64,000 bases of DNA from assembly GCF_900170035.1 (NCBI RefSeq), contig NZ_LT828553.1:54240-118239 (forward strand), in the 5' to 3' direction. This document shows, one piece after another, positions 55,037-63,297 of the stretch (the first letter of the stretch is position 1; every line of letters begins with the position of its first letter). The translations under genes and the position numbers were made by a program. The DNA comes from Desulfamplus magnetovallimortis. Its GTDB lineage: Bacteria; Desulfobacterota; Desulfobacteria; Desulfobacterales; Desulfobacteraceae. The notes under the pieces are model-generated. The model made no database searches. It saw nothing but the letters and a program-made list of their open reading frames with translations, and was not told the DNA's origin.

Positions 55037-56731
55037 TTATGACTCAAAAAGACTTTTTGAAAGCTTTTTTTCGCCATATCGCATTGGAAGAAAAGTAACC
55101 AGAATACATATAACAAGAGCTGCCCCAAATGAAAAGATCATCCAGGTAATGTCAAAGGTGCTGTATGCACGGGATTTGAACTGGGAACGGAGAATATGAT
55201 AAACAGGCCCTGCCTGTAGCACAATAACAGCTCCAATAAATGCAGCACTTAAAATCATGAATATCATTCCTCCATAGCTTGTTATGGTCTGTGCCGGATT
55301 CTCTGATTTAAAGCTTGGGAAAGCAGCACCAAAGCCAATTCCCAGAGCCACAACCCCCGGAACCATAAGAAGGGTATTAATGCATGACAGCGCCATCATG
55401 AAAGGTACCACATCAAGAAGCAGATTTGTTCCGATAATAAGCACCAGTGTCATTATAAGCAGAGGAAAAAGGTAGATCATATATTTAATCCACAAAAAAG
55501 ATCTAAGGGAGACAGGGCCTGACCGGATAATCCAGATGGATTCACCCTCCATATTCACAGCCGGAAAGGCAAACCGGCCTGTTATGGCTGTTAGAACAAA
55601 AAATGCAAGTCCCATGTTGAGAAATGAGAGCATATTCTGGAGATAGAGGGTTCGTATGGGGGCTTTGTCAAGGGGAAGAACCTTGAAATTGTAGATATAG
55701 ATGCCTATAAGAGCTGCAATGAGGAAAAGCTGTGACCATTGGGTCTGATCCCGGAAAAATGTTTTTATCTCTTTGTCCACAAGTGCTCTGACAGGGCCCG
55801 AAAGCCTTTTTATAAGGGGAAGATCAAGCCTTCTTGCCGAAAAAAGCCTAGCTGCTGATGTCTGTGCCCTTGATACTCCATTAAAATAGAGAATATCCGC
55901 CACCGCCATAAGCACAAATCCCATGAAAACCGAAAAGCTCAAGGCCAGAAGCATATGAAAGCAGGCAACACCGGAAAATCCTTCGATGGCTGCCATAAGA
56001 GCATCATAACACCATGTACTGGGCAGAAACGGAGATGATGGGGTTGACATGGATTTTATATAAAAAAGCGTGACTGAAAATACTTCGGGGTCAACCATCC
56101 TTTCAGGCCTTAATATTCTCAAAGCAATGTAGAGCATTATAAACAGAGAAAGTCCAAGAAAAACAAATATGGTGCGAATCCGGCTGGCAGGAACAAGCAC
56201 AACAGCAATCATTACAACAATGGCACCAATGGAAGAGGCTGCAAGTGCAAGCAAAACAAGGGAGAGAAGCATAACAGGGTAAAAAGATATGCCAGTGGTA
56301 TGAATCCAGCCATAGGCAACAAAAACAGGCAAAGTATAAAGAATAACCATCCAGGAGCTGTCAAGTGTGGTCTCAATCCATCTGGCCATAAAGATTTTAT
56401 AGCTTGAAACAGGCATGGCATGTACTAGCTTAAGATCCTTTGCAAGATATAGCTTTGACAGCGAATTTAAAATACTGCTGAAAATAAGAAGGGAAAAAAT
56501 GGTGATTATCACCATGGAGAGAAGTTTCCAGGCAAGAATGTTCCCAAGATCCTCAATATTGCTGAAGTATCTCAGAACCCGCAATGAGATGTAAAGGGCA
56601 CCTCCCCAGAAAATGATACCCAGAAGAGTTATAAAGAGATATTTGTATTTGCCGATGCCTCCCGAGGAGATGCGTCCCTGGTTATAAACAGACTGGAAAC
56701 GGGGTTTTAAAAGTGTGAGAATATCCTGCAT
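55037..56731 (-). CDS. ABC-2-type permease, multi-span membrane protein
   Basis: 564 residues, GGAGG before ATG. About twelve to thirteen hydrophobic segments in two groups divided by a soluble stretch (FSARRLDLPLIKRLSGPVRA ... DKEIKTFFRDQTQW) that resembles the coupling region of large ABC-2 permeases (KDIKVFFRD-type). HAMPVSSYKIFMARWIE and EGESIWIIRSGPVSLRSFLW are the other recognisable blocks of this family. Such proteins usually work with an ATPase encoded next door; none is seen on either side, so its partner must be elsewhere. The gene ends 5 bp from a family A repeat. Substrate unknown. Confidence 0.78.
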   Translation of the reverse strand: MQDILTLLKPRFQSVYNQGRISSGGIGKYKYLFITLLGIIFWGGALYISLRVLRYFSNIEDLGNILAWKLLSMVIITIFSLLIFSSILNSLSKLYLAKDLKLVHAMPVSSYKIFMARWIETTLDSSWMVILYTLPVFVAYGWIHTTGISFYPVMLLSLVLLALAASSIGAIVVMIAVVLVPASRIRTIFVFLGLSLFIMLYIALRILRPERMVDPEVFSVTLFYIKSMSTPSSPFLPSTWCYDALMAAIEGFSGVACFHMLLALSFSVFMGFVLMAVADILYFNGVSRAQTSAARLFSARRLDLPLIKRLSGPVRALVDKEIKTFFRDQTQWSQLFLIAALIGIYIYNFKVLPLDKAPIRTLYLQNMLSFLNMGLAFFVLTAITGRFAFPAVNMEGESIWIIRSGPVSLRSFLWIKYMIYLFPLLIMTLVLIIGTNLLLDVVPFMMALSCINTLLMVPGVVALGIGFGAAFPSFKSENPAQTITSYGGMIFMILSAAFIGAVIVLQAGPVYHILRSQFKSRAYSTFDITWMIFSFGAALVICILVTFLPMRYGEKKLSKSLFES

Positions 56732-56755
56732 GATAATGTGCCTCCTGCAAAGTTA

Positions 56756-56785
56756 CCTGATATGATGTTACGTCATCATATCAGG
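56756..56785 (-). promoter_or_regulatory. 12-bp stem palindrome before the ABC-2 permease gene
   Basis: CCTGATATGATG and CATCATATCAGG pair perfectly around TTACGT, 25 bp upstream of the permease start codon. No T-run follows on the minus strand. It could be an operator or a leader hairpin, or end the gcd transcript with help from Rho. Confidence 0.45.
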
Positions 56786-56815
56786 TATCGGACATTATTC
56801 AATGATATTATCACC

Positions 56816-56903
56816 CTTGTTGCTGTTGGATAAAATTTTTGTTGTTGTTGGATAAAACTCTTGTTGCTGTTGGATAAAATTCTTGTTGTTGCCGGATAAA
56901 ATT
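56816..56903. repeat. 22-bp tandem repeat, four copies
   Basis: Four units of CTTGTTGCTGTTGGATAAAA plus TT, with one or two changes each, lie between the gcdB stop and the permease gene. The unit is unrelated to the 9-bp array and was not seen elsewhere in the window. Confidence 0.9.
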
Positions 56904-56959
56904 ATGAATTCCATTAGCATCACCTCGACAGCGTTAAAATGGTACACCCCATTTGCATA

Positions 56960-58078
56960 TTATCCCAGCAGCGTTAGAAAGATACCAGCAGCAATGACAG
57001 TGCCGATAACCCCTGCCACATTAGGCCCCATGGCATACATTAAAAGATAGTTCTTCTTGTCAGCCTCAATGCCAACCTTGTGGACAACCCTTGCTGCCAT
57101 GGGAACAGCAGATACTCCGGCTGCACCAAGCAGTGGATTGATTTTTGTCTTTGAAAAAAGATTGATAAGCTTTGCCAGAAGCACACCTGTCATTGTGCTG
57201 ATGATAAATGCAAAAAGCCCAAGCACAAAGATAAAAATAACCTTGGGTTGCAGAAAATTTTCGGCATTCATTGTGGCTCCAACAGGTACTCCAAGGAAAA
57301 TTGTTACAATGTTCATAAGCTCATTCTGGGCAGCATTGTTAAGACGCTCCACAACACCTGACTCCCTGAAGAGATTCCCCAGCATAAACATGGAAATCAG
57401 CGGTGCAGAAGCAGGCACCAGAAGTATAATCACAAAGGTGGATATCAATGGAAATAGGATTTTTTCAAGTTTTTTAACCTTACGGCTTTTTTTCATGCGA
57501 ATTTTTCGTTCTGCCTCTGTTGTCATAAGCTTCATCACCGGAGGCTGAATAATTGGAACCAGAGCCATGTATGAGTAGGCAGCAACAGCGCAGACCCCAA
57601 GAAGCTGCGGAGCCATTTTGGATGCCAGAAATATGGTGGTGGGGCCGTCTGCTCCTCCAATTATTCCTATGGTTGCGGCCTCACGTATATCAAAGCCCAT
57701 GGCATTTGCCACAAAAAATGTGATATAGACTCCGGCCTGGGCACCTGCTCCAAGAAAAATGAGTCTCGGGTTGGCAATAAGAGGGCCAAAATCAGTCAAT
57801 GCACCAAGACCCAGAAAAATTACAGGCGGAATAATCTCCCAGTGAATACCATATTGGTAAAACTTCCACAAAAGCCCCTCTTCCGGGGTCATAAGGCCAG
57901 CAAAGGGAAGATTGACAAGGATAATGCCAAATCCAATGGGCAGAAGAAGAAGGGGCTCATACTCTTTTTTAACAGCAAGATATATCAGGGTCAGTCCAAT
58001 GAGCCACATTATAACCATGCCTGGTGTAAGGTGAAAGAGTCCTGTGGTTTGAAACAGCCTTGTAAAAAGCTCCATCAT
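56960..58078 (-). CDS. gcdB: glutaconyl-CoA decarboxylase beta subunit (Na+ pump)
   Basis: 372 residues starting MMELFTRLF; the start overlaps the stop of the delta gene (ATGA). About ten membrane segments. The conserved Na+-channel block reads GIIGGADGPTTIFLASKMAP, with the key Asp, and the closing LLGAAGVSAVPMAARVVHKVG is also typical. This is the decarboxylation-coupled sodium pump subunit shared by oxaloacetate, methylmalonyl-CoA and glutaconyl-CoA decarboxylases; the partner alpha subunit identifies it as the glutaconyl-CoA version. It couples removal of carboxybiotin CO2 to Na+ export across the inner membrane. Confidence 0.93.
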   Translation of the reverse strand: MMELFTRLFQTTGLFHLTPGMVIMWLIGLTLIYLAVKKEYEPLLLLPIGFGIILVNLPFAGLMTPEEGLLWKFYQYGIHWEIIPPVIFLGLGALTDFGPLIANPRLIFLGAGAQAGVYITFFVANAMGFDIREAATIGIIGGADGPTTIFLASKMAPQLLGVCAVAAYSYMALVPIIQPPVMKLMTTEAERKIRMKKSRKVKKLEKILFPLISTFVIILLVPASAPLISMFMLGNLFRESGVVERLNNAAQNELMNIVTIFLGVPVGATMNAENFLQPKVIFIFVLGLFAFIISTMTGVLLAKLINLFSKTKINPLLGAAGVSAVPMAARVVHKVGIEADKKNYLLMYAMGPNVAGVIGTVIAAGIFLTLLG

Positions 58079-58212
58079 GATTGTTTCTCCTCTTTGCCTT
58101 TTTCAAGCCGGTCAATCACCAAGGCCGTGGTTTTCATGGATATATATAGAAAAGCCATGCCGAAAAAGACTCCGACAATGCCTGAGATAAAAACGGTAAT
58201 TGAATTTGACAT
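58075..58212 (-). CDS. gcdD: OadG/GcdD-like small membrane subunit
   Basis: 45 residues, found by translating the gap between gcdA and gcdB: ATG at 58212 with AAGGAGC upstream. One membrane helix (VFISGIVGVFFGMAFLYISM) followed by a charged tail (DRLEKGKEEKQS). Its stop overlaps the gcdB start. Size, topology and place are those of the small gamma/delta subunits that tie the soluble carboxyltransferase to the membrane pump. It is too short to assign from sequence alone; context decides. Confidence 0.8.
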   Translation of the reverse strand: MSNSITVFISGIVGVFFGMAFLYISMKTTALVIDRLEKGKEEKQS

Positions 58213-58229
58213 TTAAACCTGCTCCTTGT

Positions 58230-59963
58230 TTACCCTTTAATTATTCTTGGGAGAATCATCTGATGCTGGGGACAGATGGATTTGGGATTCTGATATGCAC
58301 TTCCTGCAAAGGCTTCCATGTACTTTCTCAGATCAGCAAGTTTGACAATTTCATCCACAAGACCTGTTTTAGCGCAGAATAGTGGCCTTGATGTATCATG
58401 ATATTTCTGTGCAAGTTCGTTCATCTTGTCCACAACAGGCTGAAGGTCGTTTCCTGCCTCTTTCTCCTTTACAAGACGACGGGCATATGTTGCAACGGCT
58501 GCTGTCTCTCCATGCATAACATATATCTCCGTTGCTGCTGTACCAATGGTAAAGGCGTTGTGGCGATTTGCCTGGGGGCCGCCCATGACATAGTGTGCAG
58601 CAGCAGAACCTTTTCTCAAAATTGCAAGCATCATGGGAATATCTGTCTGCTGTATTGAGTAGATAAGGGATTGTCCAAGGCCGAGAAGCTCTGCCTTTTC
58701 AGCAATATCTCCCACATCAATTCCTGAAGTGTCCTGGAACCATATTACAGGGATTCTGTCCCTGCCGCAAAGGGTTACAAACTCATTCATCTTAATGAGT
58801 CCCTGGCGATATAGCTTGCTTCCAATGCCTGGATAGTCCGCATATTCAGGGTATCCCTTGCCAAGATAGCCCTGGCGGTTACCAATGCATGCCACAAGAA
58901 ATCCATCCACCTTACAAAGCCCTGTATATACTTCCGGCCCATAACCTGGACGGAACTCAGAATGCTCTCCGCCATCCACAAGTCTGGCCAGAATTTCATC
59001 AAAGTCATATACTTTTTTAGGCTCCATTGGAAGCAGCCTCATTATGTCTTCCTGTGGGAATGCAGGGGCTTTGGGTTCTGCCACCCTGAAAAATTTTGGA
59101 TTATAGGCAGGCATATCCTTCATGTAATCTTTAAGGCCGTCCAGAACACCTTGTTCCTCTTCATAGACATACCTGAAAAAACCTGTGGCATCATAGTGGG
59201 TTTTCACCGAGCCCGGAGGTTTTGCACGATTCTCCTTTGCCTTTACAACAAGATCTTCTGCCATCTGGGTTGTAAAGCCTCCCTGGGGAGCCATGCCGCT
59301 TACAATTCCTGCACCACCTACAGCTATATTGCATTTTTCATGGGCAAACAAAATTGTGGGACTTATGCTCTGGTATCCGCCACCTGCGGGGTTAGTGCCA
59401 TAAATGGCTGCAAGTATGGGGATTCCGGCCTGTTCAAGCTCTGCATGTCTGAAAAACGGCGCTCCTGCACCTCTTCTGTTTGCATAGAAGGTCTCCTGTT
59501 CAGGCAGTTTTGCGCCACTGCAGTTTACCAGCCACACAAGGGGAAGATTCAACCGTTTTGCAAGATCGGTCACTCTCAGGATATTGTCAGACTGGCCTGC
59601 AAGCCATGCTCCTGCCATAACCTTGTTGTCAAAGCCGATTATCACAGCCCATTTTCCGGATATCTTTCCAAGGCCGTCAATTACATTTGTGGTGCCTTCA
59701 ACGTTATCTGCCGGATTATAAAGGGTGTGAAGAGGTCTCCATGTCCCTTCATCCACAAGATATTCAAGGCGCTGCCACACGGTCATCTGGCCTCTGGCAT
59801 TGATTTTTTCCGTGGAAAAACCTGCATTTTTTACCTTGTCAACAGCGGCATCAATCTCTTTTTCAGCTTCAATAAATGCCTGGACATTCTCCTCTGTTCT
59901 TTTGATGGCTCCTTTTTTCAACTCTTTTCCAAAAGAAGTCATCTTTTCAAAATAGGGTCTCAT
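58230..59963 (-). CDS. gcdA: glutaconyl-CoA decarboxylase alpha subunit (carboxyltransferase)
   Basis: 577 residues, GGAGGA before ATG. The full length follows GcdA of glutamate-fermenting clostridia: RPYFEKMTSFGKELKKGA, GAWLAGQSDNILRVTD, LVWLVNCSGAKLPEQE, IYGTNPAGGGYQSISPT, VGGAGIVSGMAPQGG, IWFQDTSGIDVGDIAEKAEL and the C-terminal SICPQHQMILPR. It moves CO2 from glutaconyl-CoA to the biotin of the carrier protein, producing crotonyl-CoA. It is upstream of the small membrane subunit and pump (17 bp gap) and downstream of the biotin carrier and acyl-CoA dehydrogenase. The set is complete: transferase, carrier, small subunit, pump. Confidence 0.95.
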   Translation of the reverse strand: MRPYFEKMTSFGKELKKGAIKRTEENVQAFIEAEKEIDAAVDKVKNAGFSTEKINARGQMTVWQRLEYLVDEGTWRPLHTLYNPADNVEGTTNVIDGLGKISGKWAVIIGFDNKVMAGAWLAGQSDNILRVTDLAKRLNLPLVWLVNCSGAKLPEQETFYANRRGAGAPFFRHAELEQAGIPILAAIYGTNPAGGGYQSISPTILFAHEKCNIAVGGAGIVSGMAPQGGFTTQMAEDLVVKAKENRAKPPGSVKTHYDATGFFRYVYEEEQGVLDGLKDYMKDMPAYNPKFFRVAEPKAPAFPQEDIMRLLPMEPKKVYDFDEILARLVDGGEHSEFRPGYGPEVYTGLCKVDGFLVACIGNRQGYLGKGYPEYADYPGIGSKLYRQGLIKMNEFVTLCGRDRIPVIWFQDTSGIDVGDIAEKAELLGLGQSLIYSIQQTDIPMMLAILRKGSAAAHYVMGGPQANRHNAFTIGTAATEIYVMHGETAAVATYARRLVKEKEAGNDLQPVVDKMNELAQKYHDTSRPLFCAKTGLVDEIVKLADLRKYMEAFAGSAYQNPKSICPQHQMILPRIIKG

Positions 59964-60154
59964 GGAAATCCTCCGGGGATATCACTTTACAATTTACATG
60001 ATTTATGTACTCAAGAGTCCTAACTTCTCAACTCCACCACCACATATTGTACTTTCAATTCTCTTAAAAATACTATCTGTGTCTCCATTTAGAGAACTTA
60101 TGACTGACGAGATGTAGATCTTGACTGGTTATGACTTTAAAAATGGATAAAACG

Positions 60155-60370
60155 CTATTCAATCACAGCTATAACATCATCCTCTTCCACGGAATCACCA
60201 ACCTTTACTTTTATCTCTTTTACGGTGCCGTCGCAGGGAACATATATCGGAGTTTCCATTTTCATGGCCTCTATTATTACAGCCTCATCATCTTCTTCCA
60301 CTGATGCGCCAATCTCCATGTTGATAGCAACAATTTTTCCTGACAATGGTGCAAGTATCTCTTCTGACAT
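60155..60370 (-). CDS. gcdC: biotin carrier protein of glutaconyl-CoA decarboxylase
   Basis: 71 residues, AAAGGAG before ATG. A single biotinyl domain with the biotinylation motif EAMKMET (Lys in the middle) in IIEAMKMETPIYVPCDGTVK, and no Ala/Pro linker or transferase domain. Acidic patches (SVEEDD) occur twice. It shuttles carboxybiotin between GcdA and GcdB. The free-standing form without the long linker found in clostridial GcdC is notable but known elsewhere. Confidence 0.92.
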   Translation of the reverse strand: MSEEILAPLSGKIVAINMEIGASVEEDDEAVIIEAMKMETPIYVPCDGTVKEIKVKVGDSVEEDDVIAVIE

Positions 60371-60388
60371 GATCTTCTCCTTTTAGTT

Positions 60389-60656
60389 TGATGAACCCAT
60401 AAAAAGTCTTATTTCTAGAGTTTTTCAGTCATAGCCCACTGAAATTATTAACAACTAATTTGGCAATTCCGACTTTTTACGAGACCATATAGTTTACCGT
60501 GAAAATGATTATCATTTTTATATTTGGGGGCGATTGATACGCAATCAATCATGCCCGTTTAATTACTTAGGAACAGGGTCTAAATAACTTGCCCATTAAC
60601 CTCACCCCCCAGCCCCCTCTCCATGAATGGAGAAGGGGAGTTCGGGTAAGTTAATT
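60389..60656. repeat. families F, D and G in series
   Basis: 60389-60488 is family F (TGATGAACCCATAAAAAGTC ... GACTTTTTACGAGACCAT). 60492-60560 is family D in reverse orientation (TTTACCGTGAAAATG ... CATGCCCGTTT). 60586-60656 is a G/C-rich hairpin element, AACTTGCCCATTAACC and CCCCTCTCC / GGAGAAGGGGAG, also seen in part at 18716 and 10570. The gap between the dehydrogenase and the biotin carrier holds nothing else. Confidence 0.75.
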
Positions 60657-60672
60657 AAACCCTATTACTTAA

Positions 60673-61836
60673 CTATCTATTGGCTTTACGAATACCAAGC
60701 TGATCCAGGGCAATGATCCATTTGCAGATATTGCTTGAACCTTCAACCATGGAGTATGTAGGAGCATCCCGATAGTATCTTGCAACAGGATATTCTGTGG
60801 AATATCCATATGCACCCATGATTCTCATGGCATAGTTGGCACATTTTGTCACTGTTTCACCAACAAAATATTTGGCCTTCGCAACATCAAGGCCATTGTT
60901 AAGCTGACCCTGATCCTTTGCCCATGCTGCTTTATAGACCAGAAGACGGGCAGCGTCAATGTCAGTTGCCATCTGGGCAATGAGATCCTGATTCATTTGA
61001 AACTCGCCGATCTTTTTTCCAAACTGCTTTCTCTCATTACAATATTTAAGGGCAACATCAAGACATGCCTGTGCAAGGCCAACTCCACCGGCAGCAGCAG
61101 AAAGGCGTGTCTGGTTAAGTGAGCTGAAGACAATCTTTGAACCATCACCTGGCTTGCCCAGGATATTTTCCTTGGGAACCTTTACATTATCAAGAAAAAC
61201 CTCTCCTGTGGGAGAAGAGTGGGAACCCATTTTATCAAGTGCAGAGGTTTTTACCCCGTCAAAATTTTTAGGTTCTATAACAAATGCGGAAAGTCCTTTG
61301 CTTCCGGCAGCCTTGTCTGTGTAGGCATAATAGATAAGAACATCCGCAAAGCTTGCATTTGATATCCATGTTTTTGAGCCATTAAGAAGCCAGTGGTCAC
61401 CCTTGTCCTCGGCGGTTGAGGCCATTGCCATGACATCAGAGCCTGCGTCAGGTTCGGTTATGCCAAAGCCTCCGACATATTCAGCGGTACAAAGTTTTTC
61501 TACATATTTCTTTTTTGCCTCTTCTGTTCCATATTTAAAAATAGTATATCCACATCCCAGTACCTGCATATTGACCTGAACCCTGAGAGATGACGATGCC
61601 CTTGCAATCTCCTCTGTTACGATCATTGCGGCCATCCACCCCATATCCTCTCCGCCATACTCTTCAGGAATAACTGTACCGAAAAAACCAAGCTCTCCCA
61701 TTGGTTTCATGACCTCTTCATAAGGGAAGTAGTGATCCTGATCCCACTGGTCTGCATTGGGAGCTATTTTTTTTCTTGCAAATTCACTAACGGCTTTTTT
61801 GAGCATCTCAAGCTCTTTTGAGAGTTTAAAATCCAT
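60673..61836 (-). CDS. acyl-CoA dehydrogenase, probably non-decarboxylating glutaryl-CoA dehydrogenase
   Basis: 387 residues, AAGGAG before ATG. FAD/acyl-CoA dehydrogenase fold with GGFGITEPDAGSDVMAMAST, KTWISNASFADVLI, the catalytic base in YSMVEGSSNI (Glu near 368) and RIMGAYGYSTEYPVAR. Sequence alone gives an acyl-CoA dehydrogenase. Its place directly upstream of the glutaconyl-CoA decarboxylase genes points to glutaryl-CoA as substrate and glutaconyl-CoA as product, as in aromatic-degrading sulfate reducers, where the dehydrogenase stops before decarboxylation and the Na+-pumping enzyme does it. No electron-transfer flavoprotein gene is in the window. Confidence 0.88.
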   Translation of the reverse strand: MDFKLSKELEMLKKAVSEFARKKIAPNADQWDQDHYFPYEEVMKPMGELGFFGTVIPEEYGGEDMGWMAAMIVTEEIARASSSLRVQVNMQVLGCGYTIFKYGTEEAKKKYVEKLCTAEYVGGFGITEPDAGSDVMAMASTAEDKGDHWLLNGSKTWISNASFADVLIYYAYTDKAAGSKGLSAFVIEPKNFDGVKTSALDKMGSHSSPTGEVFLDNVKVPKENILGKPGDGSKIVFSSLNQTRLSAAAGGVGLAQACLDVALKYCNERKQFGKKIGEFQMNQDLIAQMATDIDAARLLVYKAAWAKDQGQLNNGLDVAKAKYFVGETVTKCANYAMRIMGAYGYSTEYPVARYYRDAPTYSMVEGSSNICKWIIALDQLGIRKANR

Positions 61837-61937
61837 GATATCTCCTTATATTGTATTCCAGATAATGAAATTATCCTGATATGTATGTAAAGCTACGGCA
61901 AACAGTGTTCCGGCAAAAAACGCATTTATCTGGAAGG

Positions 61938-63233
61938 CTATATTTCAATTGCCTTTTTAATGGTTTCCATGGCACTTTCATAAACCACAGGTTTAAATAT
62001 TGCTTTCAGGGCATAGGTTAACATCTCAAGTGTAATTCCTATGTTTTTTGATGCAATGACACCAAGAGCTGCAAGTGCCCAGTCAGGTTTCTTTATTTTC
62101 ATCTCTCTGAAATCAACTTCAAACACACTTGCTCTGGTTTCGGGGATGGCTACGCTTTTCTCTTTAAGAAGAAAGGTATCAGGGCCAAGTTTTGCAAACA
62201 TCTTTTTGCGGCGGTCAACCCCTTCGTCACTCAATGCCAGAACAATGGAAGGAGACTCCAATCCTGCATACCCTATCTTTTCAGGAGAGAGAATAAGTTC
62301 ACTTACAGACTGTCCCCGAAGAACCGTGATATTGTAATCATTTTTCATGGATGCATTGAATCCTGCTGCCATGCCTGCATGACATACTATGTCACCTGCT
62401 GTTACAATTCTCATTCCTGCACTGCCCAAAATTACAATCTCCTGGCGTTGGGGATTTTCCATGTCAAAGTTTTTTTCCACTTTTAACGCTTCAGGAAATT
62501 TTGTCTTTTCAGCCGCAAGTTTCCGGTATTGCTCTCCATACTCAGGTCGTTGATTTTTCTCAACAATGCCCCCTTCAGCAGGAAGATTTTCAATCATCTC
62601 GTCAATGGCTTTGGGTGTCAGGCGGTTTCTTTTGGTGTATCTACCGGTACACATACCAAGGGTTTCAACAAGGGCAAATCCTTTGTGAGTTATGGCGTTG
62701 CAGATCTGTTCCGTTAATGAAGCATCATGGCCTGAACAGCGGCTGACCCAGGTGGCTCCGGCACTTTTTGCAATTTCACATATATCAATTGGGATTTCAG
62801 CCTGGTTAAGAAATTCCGAACCCACAACGGCATCCTGTGGGGTGGTGACAGAATATTGGCCGCCTGTCATGCCAAAATTAAAGTTGTTAAGCACAAGAAG
62901 TGTGATATCAAGATTTTTTCTGCATGATGAGAGAACATGCGCCCCGCCAATACCAAGGCCTCCGTCTCCCATTGTTACAATTACATTTAACTCAGGGTCA
63001 GCAAGTTTAAGTCCCGATGCATAGGTAAGCGCCCTGCCATGCAGTCCGTGAAGGGCATGTACATTAAAAAAAGTATCAAAAAGACCGGAGCAGCCTATAT
63101 CAGTTACAATAACAGTCTTTTCTGCAGGAATGCCAAGGGATACAAGTGCAGAATCCAAAGATTTTGTGATTCGTTCATGGGTACAGCCGGGGCAGAATAC
63201 TGGCGGGCGGGCTGTATTGAGAAAGCTGTTCAT
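61938..63233 (-). CDS. 2-oxoacid:ferredoxin oxidoreductase, fused beta and gamma subunits
   Basis: 431 residues, GAGGAGG before ATG. Residues about 1-245 are the thiamine-diphosphate-binding beta subunit: FCPGCTHERI (Fe-S cysteines), TDIGCSG, GDGGLGIGG with the following NNFNFGMTGGQYS that binds Mg-TPP, and CTGRYTKRN. Residues about 255-431 are a gamma-type domain (VILGSAGMRIVTAGDIVCHA). It oxidises a 2-oxoacid to its acyl-CoA and reduces ferredoxin. The alpha subunit gene lies just upstream (64 bp). The exact 2-oxoacid is unknown; next to glutaryl-CoA dehydrogenase, 2-oxoadipate is a reasonable guess. Confidence 0.88.
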   Translation of the reverse strand: MNSFLNTARPPVFCPGCTHERITKSLDSALVSLGIPAEKTVIVTDIGCSGLFDTFFNVHALHGLHGRALTYASGLKLADPELNVIVTMGDGGLGIGGAHVLSSCRKNLDITLLVLNNFNFGMTGGQYSVTTPQDAVVGSEFLNQAEIPIDICEIAKSAGATWVSRCSGHDASLTEQICNAITHKGFALVETLGMCTGRYTKRNRLTPKAIDEMIENLPAEGGIVEKNQRPEYGEQYRKLAAEKTKFPEALKVEKNFDMENPQRQEIVILGSAGMRIVTAGDIVCHAGMAAGFNASMKNDYNITVLRGQSVSELILSPEKIGYAGLESPSIVLALSDEGVDRRKKMFAKLGPDTFLLKEKSVAIPETRASVFEVDFREMKIKKPDWALAALGVIASKNIGITLEMLTYALKAIFKPVVYESAMETIKKAIEI

Positions 63234-63297
63234 TTTTAATATCCTCCTCGGTTTTCTGCATGTATATTCAGCACACTTTTAAATAATATGTTCATTT

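Noticed and set aside
58962-60023. 353-codon plus-strand frame opposite gcdA
   Set aside because: The minus strand encodes a full, family-conserved GcdA; the antisense frame has Cys/His-rich composition typical of such shadows.
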